Origin: an uncultured Christensenellaceae bacterium | Lineage (GTDB): Bacteria; Bacillota; Clostridia; Christensenellales; MGBC116941 | Direction of reading: 5' to 3' | Assembly: GCA_910585035.1 (NCBI GenBank) | Contig: CAJUEF010000014.1 | Span: 22,954 to 28,192 of the forward strand | Length of the DNA: 5,239 nucleotides | Shown here: positions 1 to 4,208 of the stretch, piece by piece | Layout: every line of letters begins with the position of its first letter | Position numbering within the stretch: position 1 is the stretch's first letter | Program-made: the position numbers and the translations under genes | Notes under the pieces: model-generated | Told to the model about the DNA's origin: nothing | What the model saw: the letters and a program-made list of their open reading frames with translations, nothing else | Databases searched by the model: none

Positions 1-28
1 CGTAAAGCTCTTTTATAATGCTTTTCAT
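1..28 (-). CDS. 5' end of a small DUF6809-like protein (partial)
   Basis: Only the first nine codons are visible; the gene runs off the left edge on the minus strand. They read MKSIIKELY, preceded by a GGAAG-type SD about 9 bases upstream of the ATG. From memory, this N-terminus resembles DUF6809 proteins, which are small soluble proteins of unknown function found in clostridial mobile elements and prophages. That recognition rests on nine residues and is tentative. The good SD and the promoter-like palindromic region upstream (78-106) support a genuine start. It is transcribed in the same direction as the ribbon-helix-helix gene at 174-350 but is separated from it by a terminator hairpin, so it probably has its own promoter. 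Confidence 0.5.
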
Positions 29-77
29 TTTAATTCTTCCTTTCTTTTTGTTTTACGACAAGCCTTGAAAGGAAATT

Positions 78-106
78 CAGCATATGGTAAAATATTTATG
101 CTGCAA
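78..106 (-). promoter_or_regulatory. Possible promoter with an overlapping 7-bp inverted repeat
   Basis: A perfect inverted repeat, CAGCATA (78-84) and TATGCTG (97-103), is separated by 12 bases. It lies just upstream of the minus-strand gene that starts at 28. On the minus strand a weak sigma-A promoter can be placed over it: TTGCAG at 101-106, a 16-base spacer, and TATGCT at 79-84. The repeat would then cover both promoter elements, as an operator would. The -35 match is poor, so the promoter is tentative; the repeat is directly visible. Confidence 0.35.
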
Positions 107-133
107 TCTCATTTTAGGTGATTGTCGTTTAGG

Positions 134-178
134 AAAAAGAAGTGGTAAGTCGCAAGCTTTGAGCCGCTTCTTTTTATT
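134..178. terminator. Bidirectional rho-independent terminator
   Basis: A 12-bp stem pairs 134-145 with 164-175 around an 18-base loop. It has one G.U in plus-strand RNA and the corresponding C.A in minus-strand RNA. T-runs follow on both strands. The stop codon of the minus-strand regulator (174-176) is inside the right arm, so the natural role is to end that transcript. In the plus direction no gene is visible upstream in the window. Confidence 0.6.
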
Positions 179-350
179 TTTCTATTTCGTCTTTTAACTT
201 TTTAATACCTCGCTCAATAGCTGTTGTTCTGTTTACTCCGTGAAGATTGCAATAAACTTCAAGGGTTTCTTTACTGCTATCGTTAATGCGTATACTTAGC
301 TTGTGAGGACGAGGATTAGTTGTTGGACGACCTAATTTTTTTGCAGGCAT
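174..350 (-). CDS. Small ribbon-helix-helix (CopG/Arc-like) DNA-binding protein
   Basis: A complete 58-residue protein on the minus strand. It starts at the ATG at 350-348 with a GAGGTGA SD four bases upstream (355-361), and its stop is at 176-174. The N-terminus is basic (AKKLGRPT, then NPRPHK). A beta-strand KLSIRI follows at residues 17-22, the position used by ribbon-helix-helix dimers to read the major groove. After it come an amphipathic helix (about 25-38), a turn with GVNR (38-41) and a second helix ending in KKLKDEIEK. Length and layout fit the short CopG-type regulators common on clostridial mobile elements. Such proteins dimerise, bind inverted repeats and usually repress their own promoter. 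The palindromes over its promoter at 369-401 fit autoregulation (inference). It is divergent from the small-peptide unit at 437-630, whose promoter is only 26 bp away, so it could also affect that unit. No partner toxin gene is co-transcribed with it in view. Confidence 0.85.
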   Translation of the reverse strand: MPAKKLGRPTTNPRPHKLSIRINDSSKETLEVYCNLHGVNRTTAIERGIKKLKDEIEK

Positions 351-368
351 TAAATCACCTCACTTTAA

Positions 369-401
369 GCCCGACAAAATGATAATAAAATATTATCGGG
401 C
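369..401. promoter_or_regulatory. Candidate operator: nested palindromes over the promoter
   Basis: Two inverted repeats are nested. An outer pair is GCCCGA (369-374) and TCGGGC (396-401). An inner 17-bp palindrome has arms GATAATA (381-387) and TATTATC (391-397) around AAA. Together they cover the -10 element and the start region of the ribbon-helix-helix gene, which fits a binding site for a dimeric or tetrameric repressor, most simply that protein itself. Binding is inferred; the symmetry is visible. Confidence 0.5.
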
Positions 402-410
402 AAAAGTCAA
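382..410 (-). promoter_or_regulatory. Sigma-A promoter of the ribbon-helix-helix gene
   Basis: On the minus strand, TTGACT (405-410) and TATTAT (382-387) are separated by exactly 17 bases. Transcription should start near 375, giving a short leader before the ATG at 350. The -35 elements of this promoter and of the divergent plus promoter (437-442) lie 26 bp apart. Confidence 0.75.
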
Positions 411-436
411 TACCTATTTAGAAATAAATGTAAAAC

Positions 437-465
437 TTGAATATGCATGTTTTATAACATATAAT
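437..465 (+). promoter_or_regulatory. Near-consensus sigma-A promoter of the small-peptide unit
   Basis: TTGAAT (437-442), a 17-base spacer and a perfect TATAAT (460-465). The predicted start is near 472, immediately before the left arm of the long stem that begins at 475. The leader of the peptide mRNA would therefore open with that arm. Confidence 0.75.
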
Positions 466-500
466 AGATTTATTAGGGAAGTCGTGCGGGCGGTTAGCCA

Positions 501-520
501 CACTCCTTGCAAAGGAGGTG
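501..520 (+). promoter_or_regulatory. Hairpin sequestering the SD of the 23-residue peptide
   Basis: CTCCTT (503-508) pairs perfectly with AAGGAG (512-517) across a GCA triloop. Two further pairs (501-520 and 502-519) form around a bulged G518. The right arm is most of the AGGAGGTGG SD for the ATG at 527, so ribosome access would be blocked until the hairpin opens. It lies one base inside the long closing stem (475-499), so the two helices could stack. Confidence 0.7.
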
Positions 521-526
521 GTAAAC

Positions 527-598
527 ATGTCAGAGTTATACATATTGATGTTGATGACAATGTTTTTAATTATTTTAGTAAAAGAAATAAAAAAATAA
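527..598 (+). CDS. 23-residue hydrophobic peptide, putative type I toxin
   Basis: The ATG at 527 follows a very strong SD (AGGAGGTGG, 513-521) at correct spacing; the stop is TAA at 596-598. The peptide begins MSELYILML, is almost wholly hydrophobic from residue 4 to 18 (Leu, Ile, Met, Phe, Val), and ends with the charged tail KEIKK. That is one short membrane helix with a basic end, the usual form of membrane-active type I toxins and of small proteins annotated as holin-like toxins. I do not assign it to a named family. The context supports the reading: its own near-consensus promoter, an SD closed in a hairpin, a terminator starting inside its last codons, and a strong antisense promoter converging from the other side. 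Toxicity is inferred. Alternatives are a harmless small membrane peptide or a regulatory peptide. The longer frame 379-648 over the same DNA looks spurious. Confidence 0.6.
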   Translation: MSELYILMLMTMFLIILVKEIKK

Positions 599-672
599 CC
601 GCCCCTTGGCCTAATGGGCAGTTATTTTTAACTAACTGTATGGGCTAACCGTTTGCGTCGGCTTCCCTTTCT
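588..672 (-). ncRNA. Predicted antisense RNA, possible type I antitoxin
   Basis: From the minus promoter at 679-707, an RNA of about 85 bases would start near 672 and end in the T-run after the shared terminator near 588-590. It would overlap the peptide mRNA by about 40 bases, covering the last codons, the stop and the terminator loop. It carries no convincing reading frame with an SD. Convergent toxin and antitoxin RNAs meeting at a shared bidirectional terminator are known from the fst/RNAII (par) family of Enterococcus plasmid pAD1. Here the 5' leaders of the two RNAs are near-identical in sequence rather than complementary, unlike that model. Existence and ends are predicted from the promoter and terminator only. 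Confidence 0.5.
591..629. terminator. Shared bidirectional terminator
   Basis: A 14-bp stem pairs 591-604 with 616-629 around an 11-base loop. It has one irregular pair (600 with 620), which is C.A in plus RNA but U.G in minus RNA, so the hairpin is more stable in the minus transcript. U-tracts follow on both strands. It overlaps the last codons and stop of the 23-residue peptide. Plus transcripts may read through more often than minus ones, which would let the distal arm of the long stem (643-668) be made. Confidence 0.7.
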
Positions 673-678
673 ATTTAT

Positions 679-707
679 ATTATACACATTTATTTTATAC
701 GCGTCAA
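679..707 (-). promoter_or_regulatory. Near-consensus sigma-A promoter firing antisense to the peptide gene
   Basis: On the minus strand, TTGACG (702-707), a 17-base spacer and a perfect TATAAT (679-684): 11 of 12 consensus positions. The start is expected near 672, right before the right arm of the long inverted repeat. No minus-strand gene follows before the terminator at 591-629, so its product should be a short RNA. Confidence 0.75.
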
Positions 708-710
708 GCT

Positions 711-750
711 TAAATCTCTCGTCTTTAAAGACGAGAGATTTATTATTTTT
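711..750 (+). terminator. Terminator built on a 32-bp perfect palindrome
   Basis: Bases 711-726 and 727-742 are exact reverse complements with no spacer. A T-rich tail (TTATTTTTT) follows on the plus strand. It would stop plus-strand RNAs that pass the 591-629 hairpin, defining a longer transcript of about 275 bases that contains both arms of the long stem. It also lies just upstream of the minus promoter and could insulate that promoter from minus-strand transcription coming from the right. Confidence 0.6.
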
Positions 751-757
751 TAATTAG

Positions 758-806
758 TTTTTCTTTTGTTACTTTTCTTTTTTTAAAAAGAAAAGTAAAA
801 GAAAAA
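758..806. repeat. Long A/T-rich inverted repeat
   Basis: TACTTTTCTTTTT (770-782) and its exact complement (785-797) are separated by two bases. The symmetry continues as TTTTTCTTTT (758-767) against AAAAGAAAAA (797-806), with a small bulge at 768-769. One arm is pure pyrimidine apart from GTTA. It could be a second weak terminator or a repetitive intergenic element; I cannot tell from one copy. Confidence 0.6.
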
Positions 807-808
807 AA

Positions 809-942
809 TAGACACGCTAGCCAAATAAACAGCATAGAATATAGAAAGCTGCCTTATTTAAAAAATATAAGGCGTTTAAGAATAAGTCAGGCTTTATACG
901 TCATATTATAATACATAACCTTGAGAGGGGGAGTATTGAATT
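809..942 (+). promoter_or_regulatory. Upstream region and possible promoter of the 943-1900 unit
   Basis: This stretch has no gene. It holds a 7-bp hairpin, GCCTTAT (851-857) with ATAAGGC (867-873), with no T-run after it. A good -10 element, TATAAT, is at 907-912, but the -35 position (about 884-889, AAGTCA) matches poorly, so the promoter is tentative. An SD, AGGGGGAG at 926-933, precedes the ATG at 943 by nine bases. Confidence 0.4.
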
Positions 943-1287
943 ATGATTAAATATATGGCGTACCGTTTATTTTTAAAAGCGATGGATAAGGAAAGAAACA
1001 TATTTATCTCCGGCAACAGTAAAAAGAGCATGGAGATAATTGATTGCCTGCGGTGTTACAGGATGGATAAAGTCTATTTTAACTGGCAGGATAAAAACAA
1101 TTTTAACATTGTAATTCACTATGACAGCAGAGTGAAGCTGGAGCATGGAGTTATTGAAAATAACACTCTTTATATATTTGTAGGCGACGACACAGGGACG
1201 GAAGATATGGCATATACACTGCTTTCCTGTTACTATCTGGCAAGGAGAAAGAATAATGACAGTTATCGCAGTATCATGTGCGTATGA
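943..1287 (+). CDS. Hypothetical protein, 114 residues, coupled to an amidotransferase-like gene
   Basis: I do not recognise this protein. It has 114 residues, starting at the ATG at 943 with an AGGGGGAG SD nine bases upstream; a second Met five codons in (955) is less well placed. It has no signal peptide, membrane segment or obvious metal-binding motif. The sequence alternates short strand-like stretches (FNIVIHYD, NTLYIFVGD) with polar and charged segments. A final helix-like segment (EDMAYTLLSCYYLARRK) suggests a small soluble alpha/beta domain. Its last 32 bases overlap the start of the peptidase C26 gene in another frame, so the two are very probably co-transcribed and translationally coupled. 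A functional link with that hydrolase is possible but not shown. The strong SD and overlap argue for a real gene; base composition is lower in GC than the next gene. Confidence 0.6.
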   Translation: MIKYMAYRLFLKAMDKERNIFISGNSKKSMEIIDCLRCYRMDKVYFNWQDKNNFNIVIHYDSRVKLEHGVIENNTLYIFVGDDTGTEDMAYTLLSCYYLARRKNNDSYRSIMCV

Positions 1288-1900
1288 TGACGACAAGGAC
1301 AGGGCGATGCTGCATATGGGCTATGTCCGCAGCCTGATAAAAGCGGGAGCAACGCCGATAATGGTCTATAAAGACGGGGCGGACTACGAGCTTCCAAAGG
1401 TGGACGGGCTGGTGCTCAGCGGCGGCGGGGATATTTCGCCGATTTTCTTTTCAAAAAAGCCAACGGAGAAAACAGGGAAGATACAGTTTGAAAGGGATAT
1501 GTTTGAAATGTCCCTTATGGAGCAGTGTATAGACCTGCCTATTATGGGGATATGCAGGGGAATGCAGGTGCTTAACACAGCATACGGCGGCACCCTTTAT
1601 GATGATATCCCCGGGCATGATTTAAAATTTAAAGAGCGGCATGACATTGCAGTTTATGAAAACAGCCGCATTGCTCCTGTTATAGGCAGCCGCATTTATT
1701 CTGTAAACAGCATGCACCACCAGTCGGTAAATATGCCGGGTTACGGCTTAAAGGTTGCCGCCGCTTCCGAGGATGGGATAATAGAGGCTATTGAGCATCC
1801 AAAAAGGCCTCATTTCGGCGTGCAGTGGCATCCGGAGAAAATGGGTGATAAAGCTTCGGAGCGTCTTTTTGATTTTTTTGTTAAGCTGTGCAGGAGGTAG
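1256..1900 (+). CDS. Class I glutamine amidotransferase-like hydrolase, peptidase C26 family (gamma-Glu-GABA hydrolase-like)
   Basis: A 214-residue soluble enzyme. The start at 1256 is set by AAGGAG (1242-1247) eight bases upstream. Features in order: an N-terminal strand (TVIAVSC), VDGLVLSGGGDISP at 49-62, the family's ERDxFE motif at 79-84, and the nucleophile elbow MGICRGMQVLN with Cys100. NSMHHQSV lies at 151-158, and GVQWHPE at 188-194 supplies His192 and Glu194. This Cys-His-Glu set belongs to peptidase C26 proteins such as PuuD, which hydrolyse gamma-glutamyl bonds, for example gamma-glutamyl-GABA in putrescine breakdown. The motifs favour PuuD-like hydrolases over synthetase-bound glutaminase domains. 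No other putrescine genes are present, so the substrate is open. At 214 residues it is somewhat shorter than the roughly 230-255 usual for the family. It is the second gene of the unit begun at 943, and a terminator-like structure follows at 1965-2041. Confidence 0.88.
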   Translation: MTVIAVSCAYDDDKDRAMLHMGYVRSLIKAGATPIMVYKDGADYELPKVDGLVLSGGGDISPIFFSKKPTEKTGKIQFERDMFEMSLMEQCIDLPIMGICRGMQVLNTAYGGTLYDDIPGHDLKFKERHDIAVYENSRIAPVIGSRIYSVNSMHHQSVNMPGYGLKVAAASEDGIIEAIEHPKRPHFGVQWHPEKMGDKASERLFDFFVKLCRR

Positions 1901-1964
1901 AAATTTAAAAAACAGCACCATGTACTATTCATCACAATACTTTTATTCTAAGTAAAAATATCTC

Positions 1965-2041
1965 TGAAATCTATTCTAAGCATTTTAGCCGATAATTAAA
2001 AGCTAAAACAAAAATTGATAGATTTCAAGGGGTATTTTTTT
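1965..2041 (+). terminator. Nested hairpin with T-run, probable terminator after the hydrolase gene
   Basis: An outer perfect 10-bp pair joins TGAAATCTAT (1965-1974) and ATAGATTTCA (2018-2027). It encloses an inner perfect 7-bp pair, TTTTAGC (1983-1989) and GCTAAAA (2002-2008). A seven-T run (2035-2041) starts eight bases after the outer stem, with another T-run at 2044-2050. The gap between stem and T-run is longer than in a textbook terminator. From 1901 to 1964 I see nothing else. Confidence 0.5.
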
Positions 2042-2071
2042 AGTTTTTTTAAAGAAAATTTGTTAAATATC

Positions 2072-2100
2072 TTCCTATTTATATTGTTAAATGGTATAAT
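2072..2100 (+). promoter_or_regulatory. Extended -10 promoter for the gyrB-gyrA operon
   Basis: TGGTATAAT at 2092-2100 is a perfect extended -10 element. The -35 at 17-base spacing (TTCCTA, 2072-2077) is poor, as is common with extended -10 promoters. Transcription should start near 2107, giving a leader of about 67 bases. Confidence 0.6.
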
Positions 2101-2125
2101 AAGGTATAAAAACATTTGATTAGGA

Positions 2126-2159
2126 TAGCCTTATGGCTAAAATAAAAATTTTTGTTTTA
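2126..2159 (+). promoter_or_regulatory. Two small hairpins in the gyrB leader
   Basis: TAGCC (2126-2130) and GGCTA (2135-2139) form a 5-bp hairpin. An 11-bp A/U inverted repeat (2138-2148 with 2149-2159, one U.G in RNA) overlaps its end and stops just before the purine-rich SD (AGAGGAAGAG, near 2159-2168). The two hairpins overlap slightly and could be alternatives. Any regulatory effect is speculative. Confidence 0.3.
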
Positions 2160-2173
2160 GAGAGGAAGAGATT

Positions 2174-4087
2174 ATGACGCCTGAAAATAACAGCTATGAC
2201 GCCTCCCAGATACAGGTGCTTGAAGGACTGGAGGCTGTGCGTAAACGCCCGGGCATGTATATTGGCAGCACAGACACGAGGGGCCTGCACCACCTTATTT
2301 CCGAGATAGTCGATAATAGTATAGACGAGGCAATGGCAGGCTATTGTAAAAACATAAGCGTGAACCTTATGAAAAACGGCTATGTAAGCATTAGTGACGA
2401 CGGCAGGGGAATTCCTGTCGGTATGCATCCAAAGCTGCAAAAGCCCGCCCTTGAGGTGGCGCTCACCGTTTTACACGCAGGCGGTAAATTTGGGGGCAAA
2501 GGCTACCAGGTATCCGGCGGACTTCACGGTGTTGGCATGTCAGCCGTAAACGCTTTATCAAAGGAGCTTATTGCCACAGTTAAAAGGGACGGCAAGGTTT
2601 ATGAGCAGCGCTTTTGCAGAGGTAAAGTGGCAAGCGAAATGAAGGTCACAGGTGAGAGCAGCTCTACGGGAACTACAATTTGTTTTCTGCCTGACGATGA
2701 AATTTTTGAAACAGTCACTTTTGAATATGACGTTTTAAAAAACCGTCTTAGAGAGCTGGCATTTTTAAACAAAGGAATATCAATAACCCTAAGCGACGAG
2801 CGCACCGACAAAAGCAATACATATTGCTATGAGGGCGGAATAGTTTCTTTTGTGGAATATCTTAACAGCAGTAAAACTGCGCTGTTTACTCCTCCAATTT
2901 ATATAAGCGGCGAGAAAGACGGTGCAGCGGCAGAAGTTGCAATGCAGTATAACGATTCCTATGCAGAGAGTATTTTTTCCTTTGCAAACAACATAGCCAC
3001 TCACGAGGGGGGTACTCACCTTCAGGGCTTTAAATCCGCCCTTACATCTGTTGTAAACGACTATGCAAAAAAGCATAACATGCTTAAAGACAGCGACAGC
3101 AATTTAAGCGGTGAGGACGTTAGAGAAGGCCTTACTGCCATAATCAGCGTTAAGCTGACTGACCCTCAGTTTGAAGGACAGACCAAGACAAAACTGGGAA
3201 ACAGCTTTATGCGGTCTATGGTTGACGGTCTTGTAAGGGCTGCTTTTTCGGAATTTTTAGAGGAGCATCCATCGCAGGCAAAGATTATAATAGATAAATG
3301 CATGACAGCGCAAAGGGCAAGAGAAGCGGCAAAAAAGGCAAGGGAGCTTACACGCCGTAAAACCGTACTGGAGAGTACGTCTCTTCCGGGCAAGCTGGCA
3401 GACTGCAGCGAGAAGGACCCTAAACTATGTGAAATATGCATAGTTGAGGGTGACAGCGCAGGAGGAACAGTTAAGCAAGGCAGAGACAGAAGGTTTACAG
3501 CAGTGCTGCCCCTTAGGGGAAAAATCCTGAACGTGGAGAAAACCCGCCTTGATAAAATGCTGGCTAACAACGAAATAAAGGCAATGATAACTGCATTTGG
3601 CGCAGGCATTGGAGATGAGTTTGACGAGAGCAAGCTAAGGTACGATCGAATTATTTGCATGACTGATGCCGATGTAGACGGCAGCCATATACGCACGCTG
3701 CTTCTCACTTTCTTCTACCTTTATATGCGTCCCCTTGTGGATAACGGCCATGTTTATATTGCCCAGCCGCCGCTCTTTAGAGTGTCCAAAGGCAAGGAAG
3801 AAAGATATTGTATTGACGAAGCGGAGCTGGAAGCTGCTCTTGACGAGATGGGCAGAGATAACAAAGTAGATATTCAGCGCTATAAAGGCCTTGGTGAAAT
3901 GAATGAGCAGCAAATGTGGGATACTACTTTAAATCCGGAAACCCGTACCCTATTGCAGGTAACCAGTGATGACGCAATGGCGGCAGACGAGATATTCACA
4001 ATTTTAATGGGAGATAAGGTTGAGCCAAGAAGAGAGTTTATTGAAGAAAATGCAAAGCTGATTTCTCAGGAAGATTTGGATATATAA
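2174..4087 (+). CDS. gyrB: DNA gyrase subunit B (type IIA topoisomerase ATPase subunit)
   Basis: A complete 637-residue ATPase subunit of a type IIA topoisomerase; with the A subunit it passes one DNA duplex through another using ATP. The GHKL ATPase domain is intact: Glu44 and Asn48 (SEIVDNSIDE), DDGRGIP at 75-81, and the ATP lid GGLHGVG at 115-121. Arg138 sits at the usual coumarin-contact position, and the QTK loop lies at 336-338. The TOPRIM domain has EGDSAGG (425-431), PLRGK (446-450) and DADVD with Asp498, Asp500 and Asp502. The C-terminus has IQRYKGLGEMN (568-578) and ends MGDKVEPRREFIEENA...LDI, closer to GyrB than to Gram-positive ParE. The length is standard for Gram-positives, without the extra domain of E. 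coli GyrB. The start is fixed by GAGG nine bases upstream. The pair is not beside recF or dnaA in this window, so a second, topoisomerase IV-like (parE) identity remains possible. Confidence 0.88.
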   Translation: MTPENNSYDASQIQVLEGLEAVRKRPGMYIGSTDTRGLHHLISEIVDNSIDEAMAGYCKNISVNLMKNGYVSISDDGRGIPVGMHPKLQKPALEVALTVLHAGGKFGGKGYQVSGGLHGVGMSAVNALSKELIATVKRDGKVYEQRFCRGKVASEMKVTGESSSTGTTICFLPDDEIFETVTFEYDVLKNRLRELAFLNKGISITLSDERTDKSNTYCYEGGIVSFVEYLNSSKTALFTPPIYISGEKDGAAAEVAMQYNDSYAESIFSFANNIATHEGGTHLQGFKSALTSVVNDYAKKHNMLKDSDSNLSGEDVREGLTAIISVKLTDPQFEGQTKTKLGNSFMRSMVDGLVRAAFSEFLEEHPSQAKIIIDKCMTAQRAREAAKKARELTRRKTVLESTSLPGKLADCSEKDPKLCEICIVEGDSAGGTVKQGRDRRFTAVLPLRGKILNVEKTRLDKMLANNEIKAMITAFGAGIGDEFDESKLRYDRIICMTDADVDGSHIRTLLLTFFYLYMRPLVDNGHVYIAQPPLFRVSKGKEERYCIDEAELEAALDEMGRDNKVDIQRYKGLGEMNEQQMWDTTLNPETRTLLQVTSDDAMAADEIFTILMGDKVEPRREFIEENAKLISQEDLDI

Positions 4088-4094
4088 AATAAGA

Positions 4095-4208
4095 ATGTCA
4101 AAAAAGCTTTTTAAAAAAGGAGGGAAAACGAAGCAAGCAAGGCTTCCGGCAAAAGACGGTAAGCAAAGCTATGTGAAGTTTGTGGCTATATATGTCAGAA
4201 TTCAGTAA
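4095..4208 (+). CDS. Possible 37-residue basic peptide between gyrB and gyrA
   Basis: The ATG at 4095 lies seven bases after the gyrB stop, and the frame runs to the TAA at 4206-4208, overlapping the gyrA start at 4192 by 17 bases. The peptide begins MSKKLFKKGGKTKQ and is strongly basic, with no membrane segment. It has no clear SD, so it would depend on ribosomes finishing gyrB. Its Lys-Lys-Gly-Gly codons form a perfect SD-like sequence (AAGGAGGG, 4117-4124) with no start codon at a usable distance. It may be a coupling leader that brings ribosomes to gyrA, the remnant of a longer N-terminus, or a chance frame. I recognise no family. Confidence 0.35.
   Translation: MSKKLFKKGGKTKQARLPAKDGKQSYVKFVAIYVRIQ

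Larger units (their letters stand above)
475..668 (+). repeat. Long imperfect inverted repeat bracketing the peptide gene
   Basis: Bases 475-499 can pair with 643-668, giving 25 base pairs with one bulged base (C659). Nine inner pairs (491-499 with 643-651) and six outer ones (476-481 with 662-667) are perfect Watson-Crick. Every irregular pair (482.661, 484.658, 485.657, 488.654, 489.653, 490.652) is G.U if the plus strand is transcribed; all would be A.C mismatches in a minus transcript. This strand bias suggests selection for folding of a plus-strand RNA that reaches past 668, rather than transposon ends. Seen from the two converging promoters, the two arms also give the predicted RNAs nearly identical 5' leaders. 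Confidence 0.75.

Noticed and set aside
379..648. 89-codon plus-strand frame over the peptide unit
   Set aside because: It has no SD, starts inside the regulator's operator region, crosses both the SD hairpin and the terminator in another frame, and its composition is unlike a protein. The SD and stop fit the 23-residue frame instead.
475..668. Miniature inverted-repeat transposon (MITE)
   Set aside because: The terminal repeats bracket a promoterless peptide gene, but there is no target-site duplication at the flanks, and the arm differences are all G.U-compatible on one strand, which fits RNA folding better.
475..668. Invertible (phase-variable) segment
   Set aside because: The arms are imperfect, no recombinase is nearby, and the promoters lie outside the repeats, so inversion would not switch expression in the usual way.
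973..1296. Minus-strand frame opposite the 943 gene
   Set aside because: It mirrors the plus-strand coding region, has no SD, and the plus genes have SDs and overlap logic.
1920..1955. 11-codon frame after the AGGAGG at the end of the hydrolase gene
   Set aside because: The ATG at 1920 is more than 20 bases from the SD-like sequence, which is simply part of the final codons, and the peptide is very short with no conservation clue.
1901..2173. T-box or other known riboswitch before gyrB
   Set aside because: I looked for a T-box motif (AGGGTGG-like) or other recognisable aptamer core and found none; only the nested hairpin and small leader hairpins are visible.
3166..3708. Long minus-strand frame inside gyrB
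   Set aside because: It is a shadow of the strongly conserved gyrB reading frame; it has no SD and no recognisable motif.
4101..4118. Terminator between gyrB and gyrA at AAAAAGCTTTTT
   Set aside because: The 12-bp A/T palindrome has almost no GC in its stem and is followed by an A-run, not a T-run, so it would not terminate plus transcripts.
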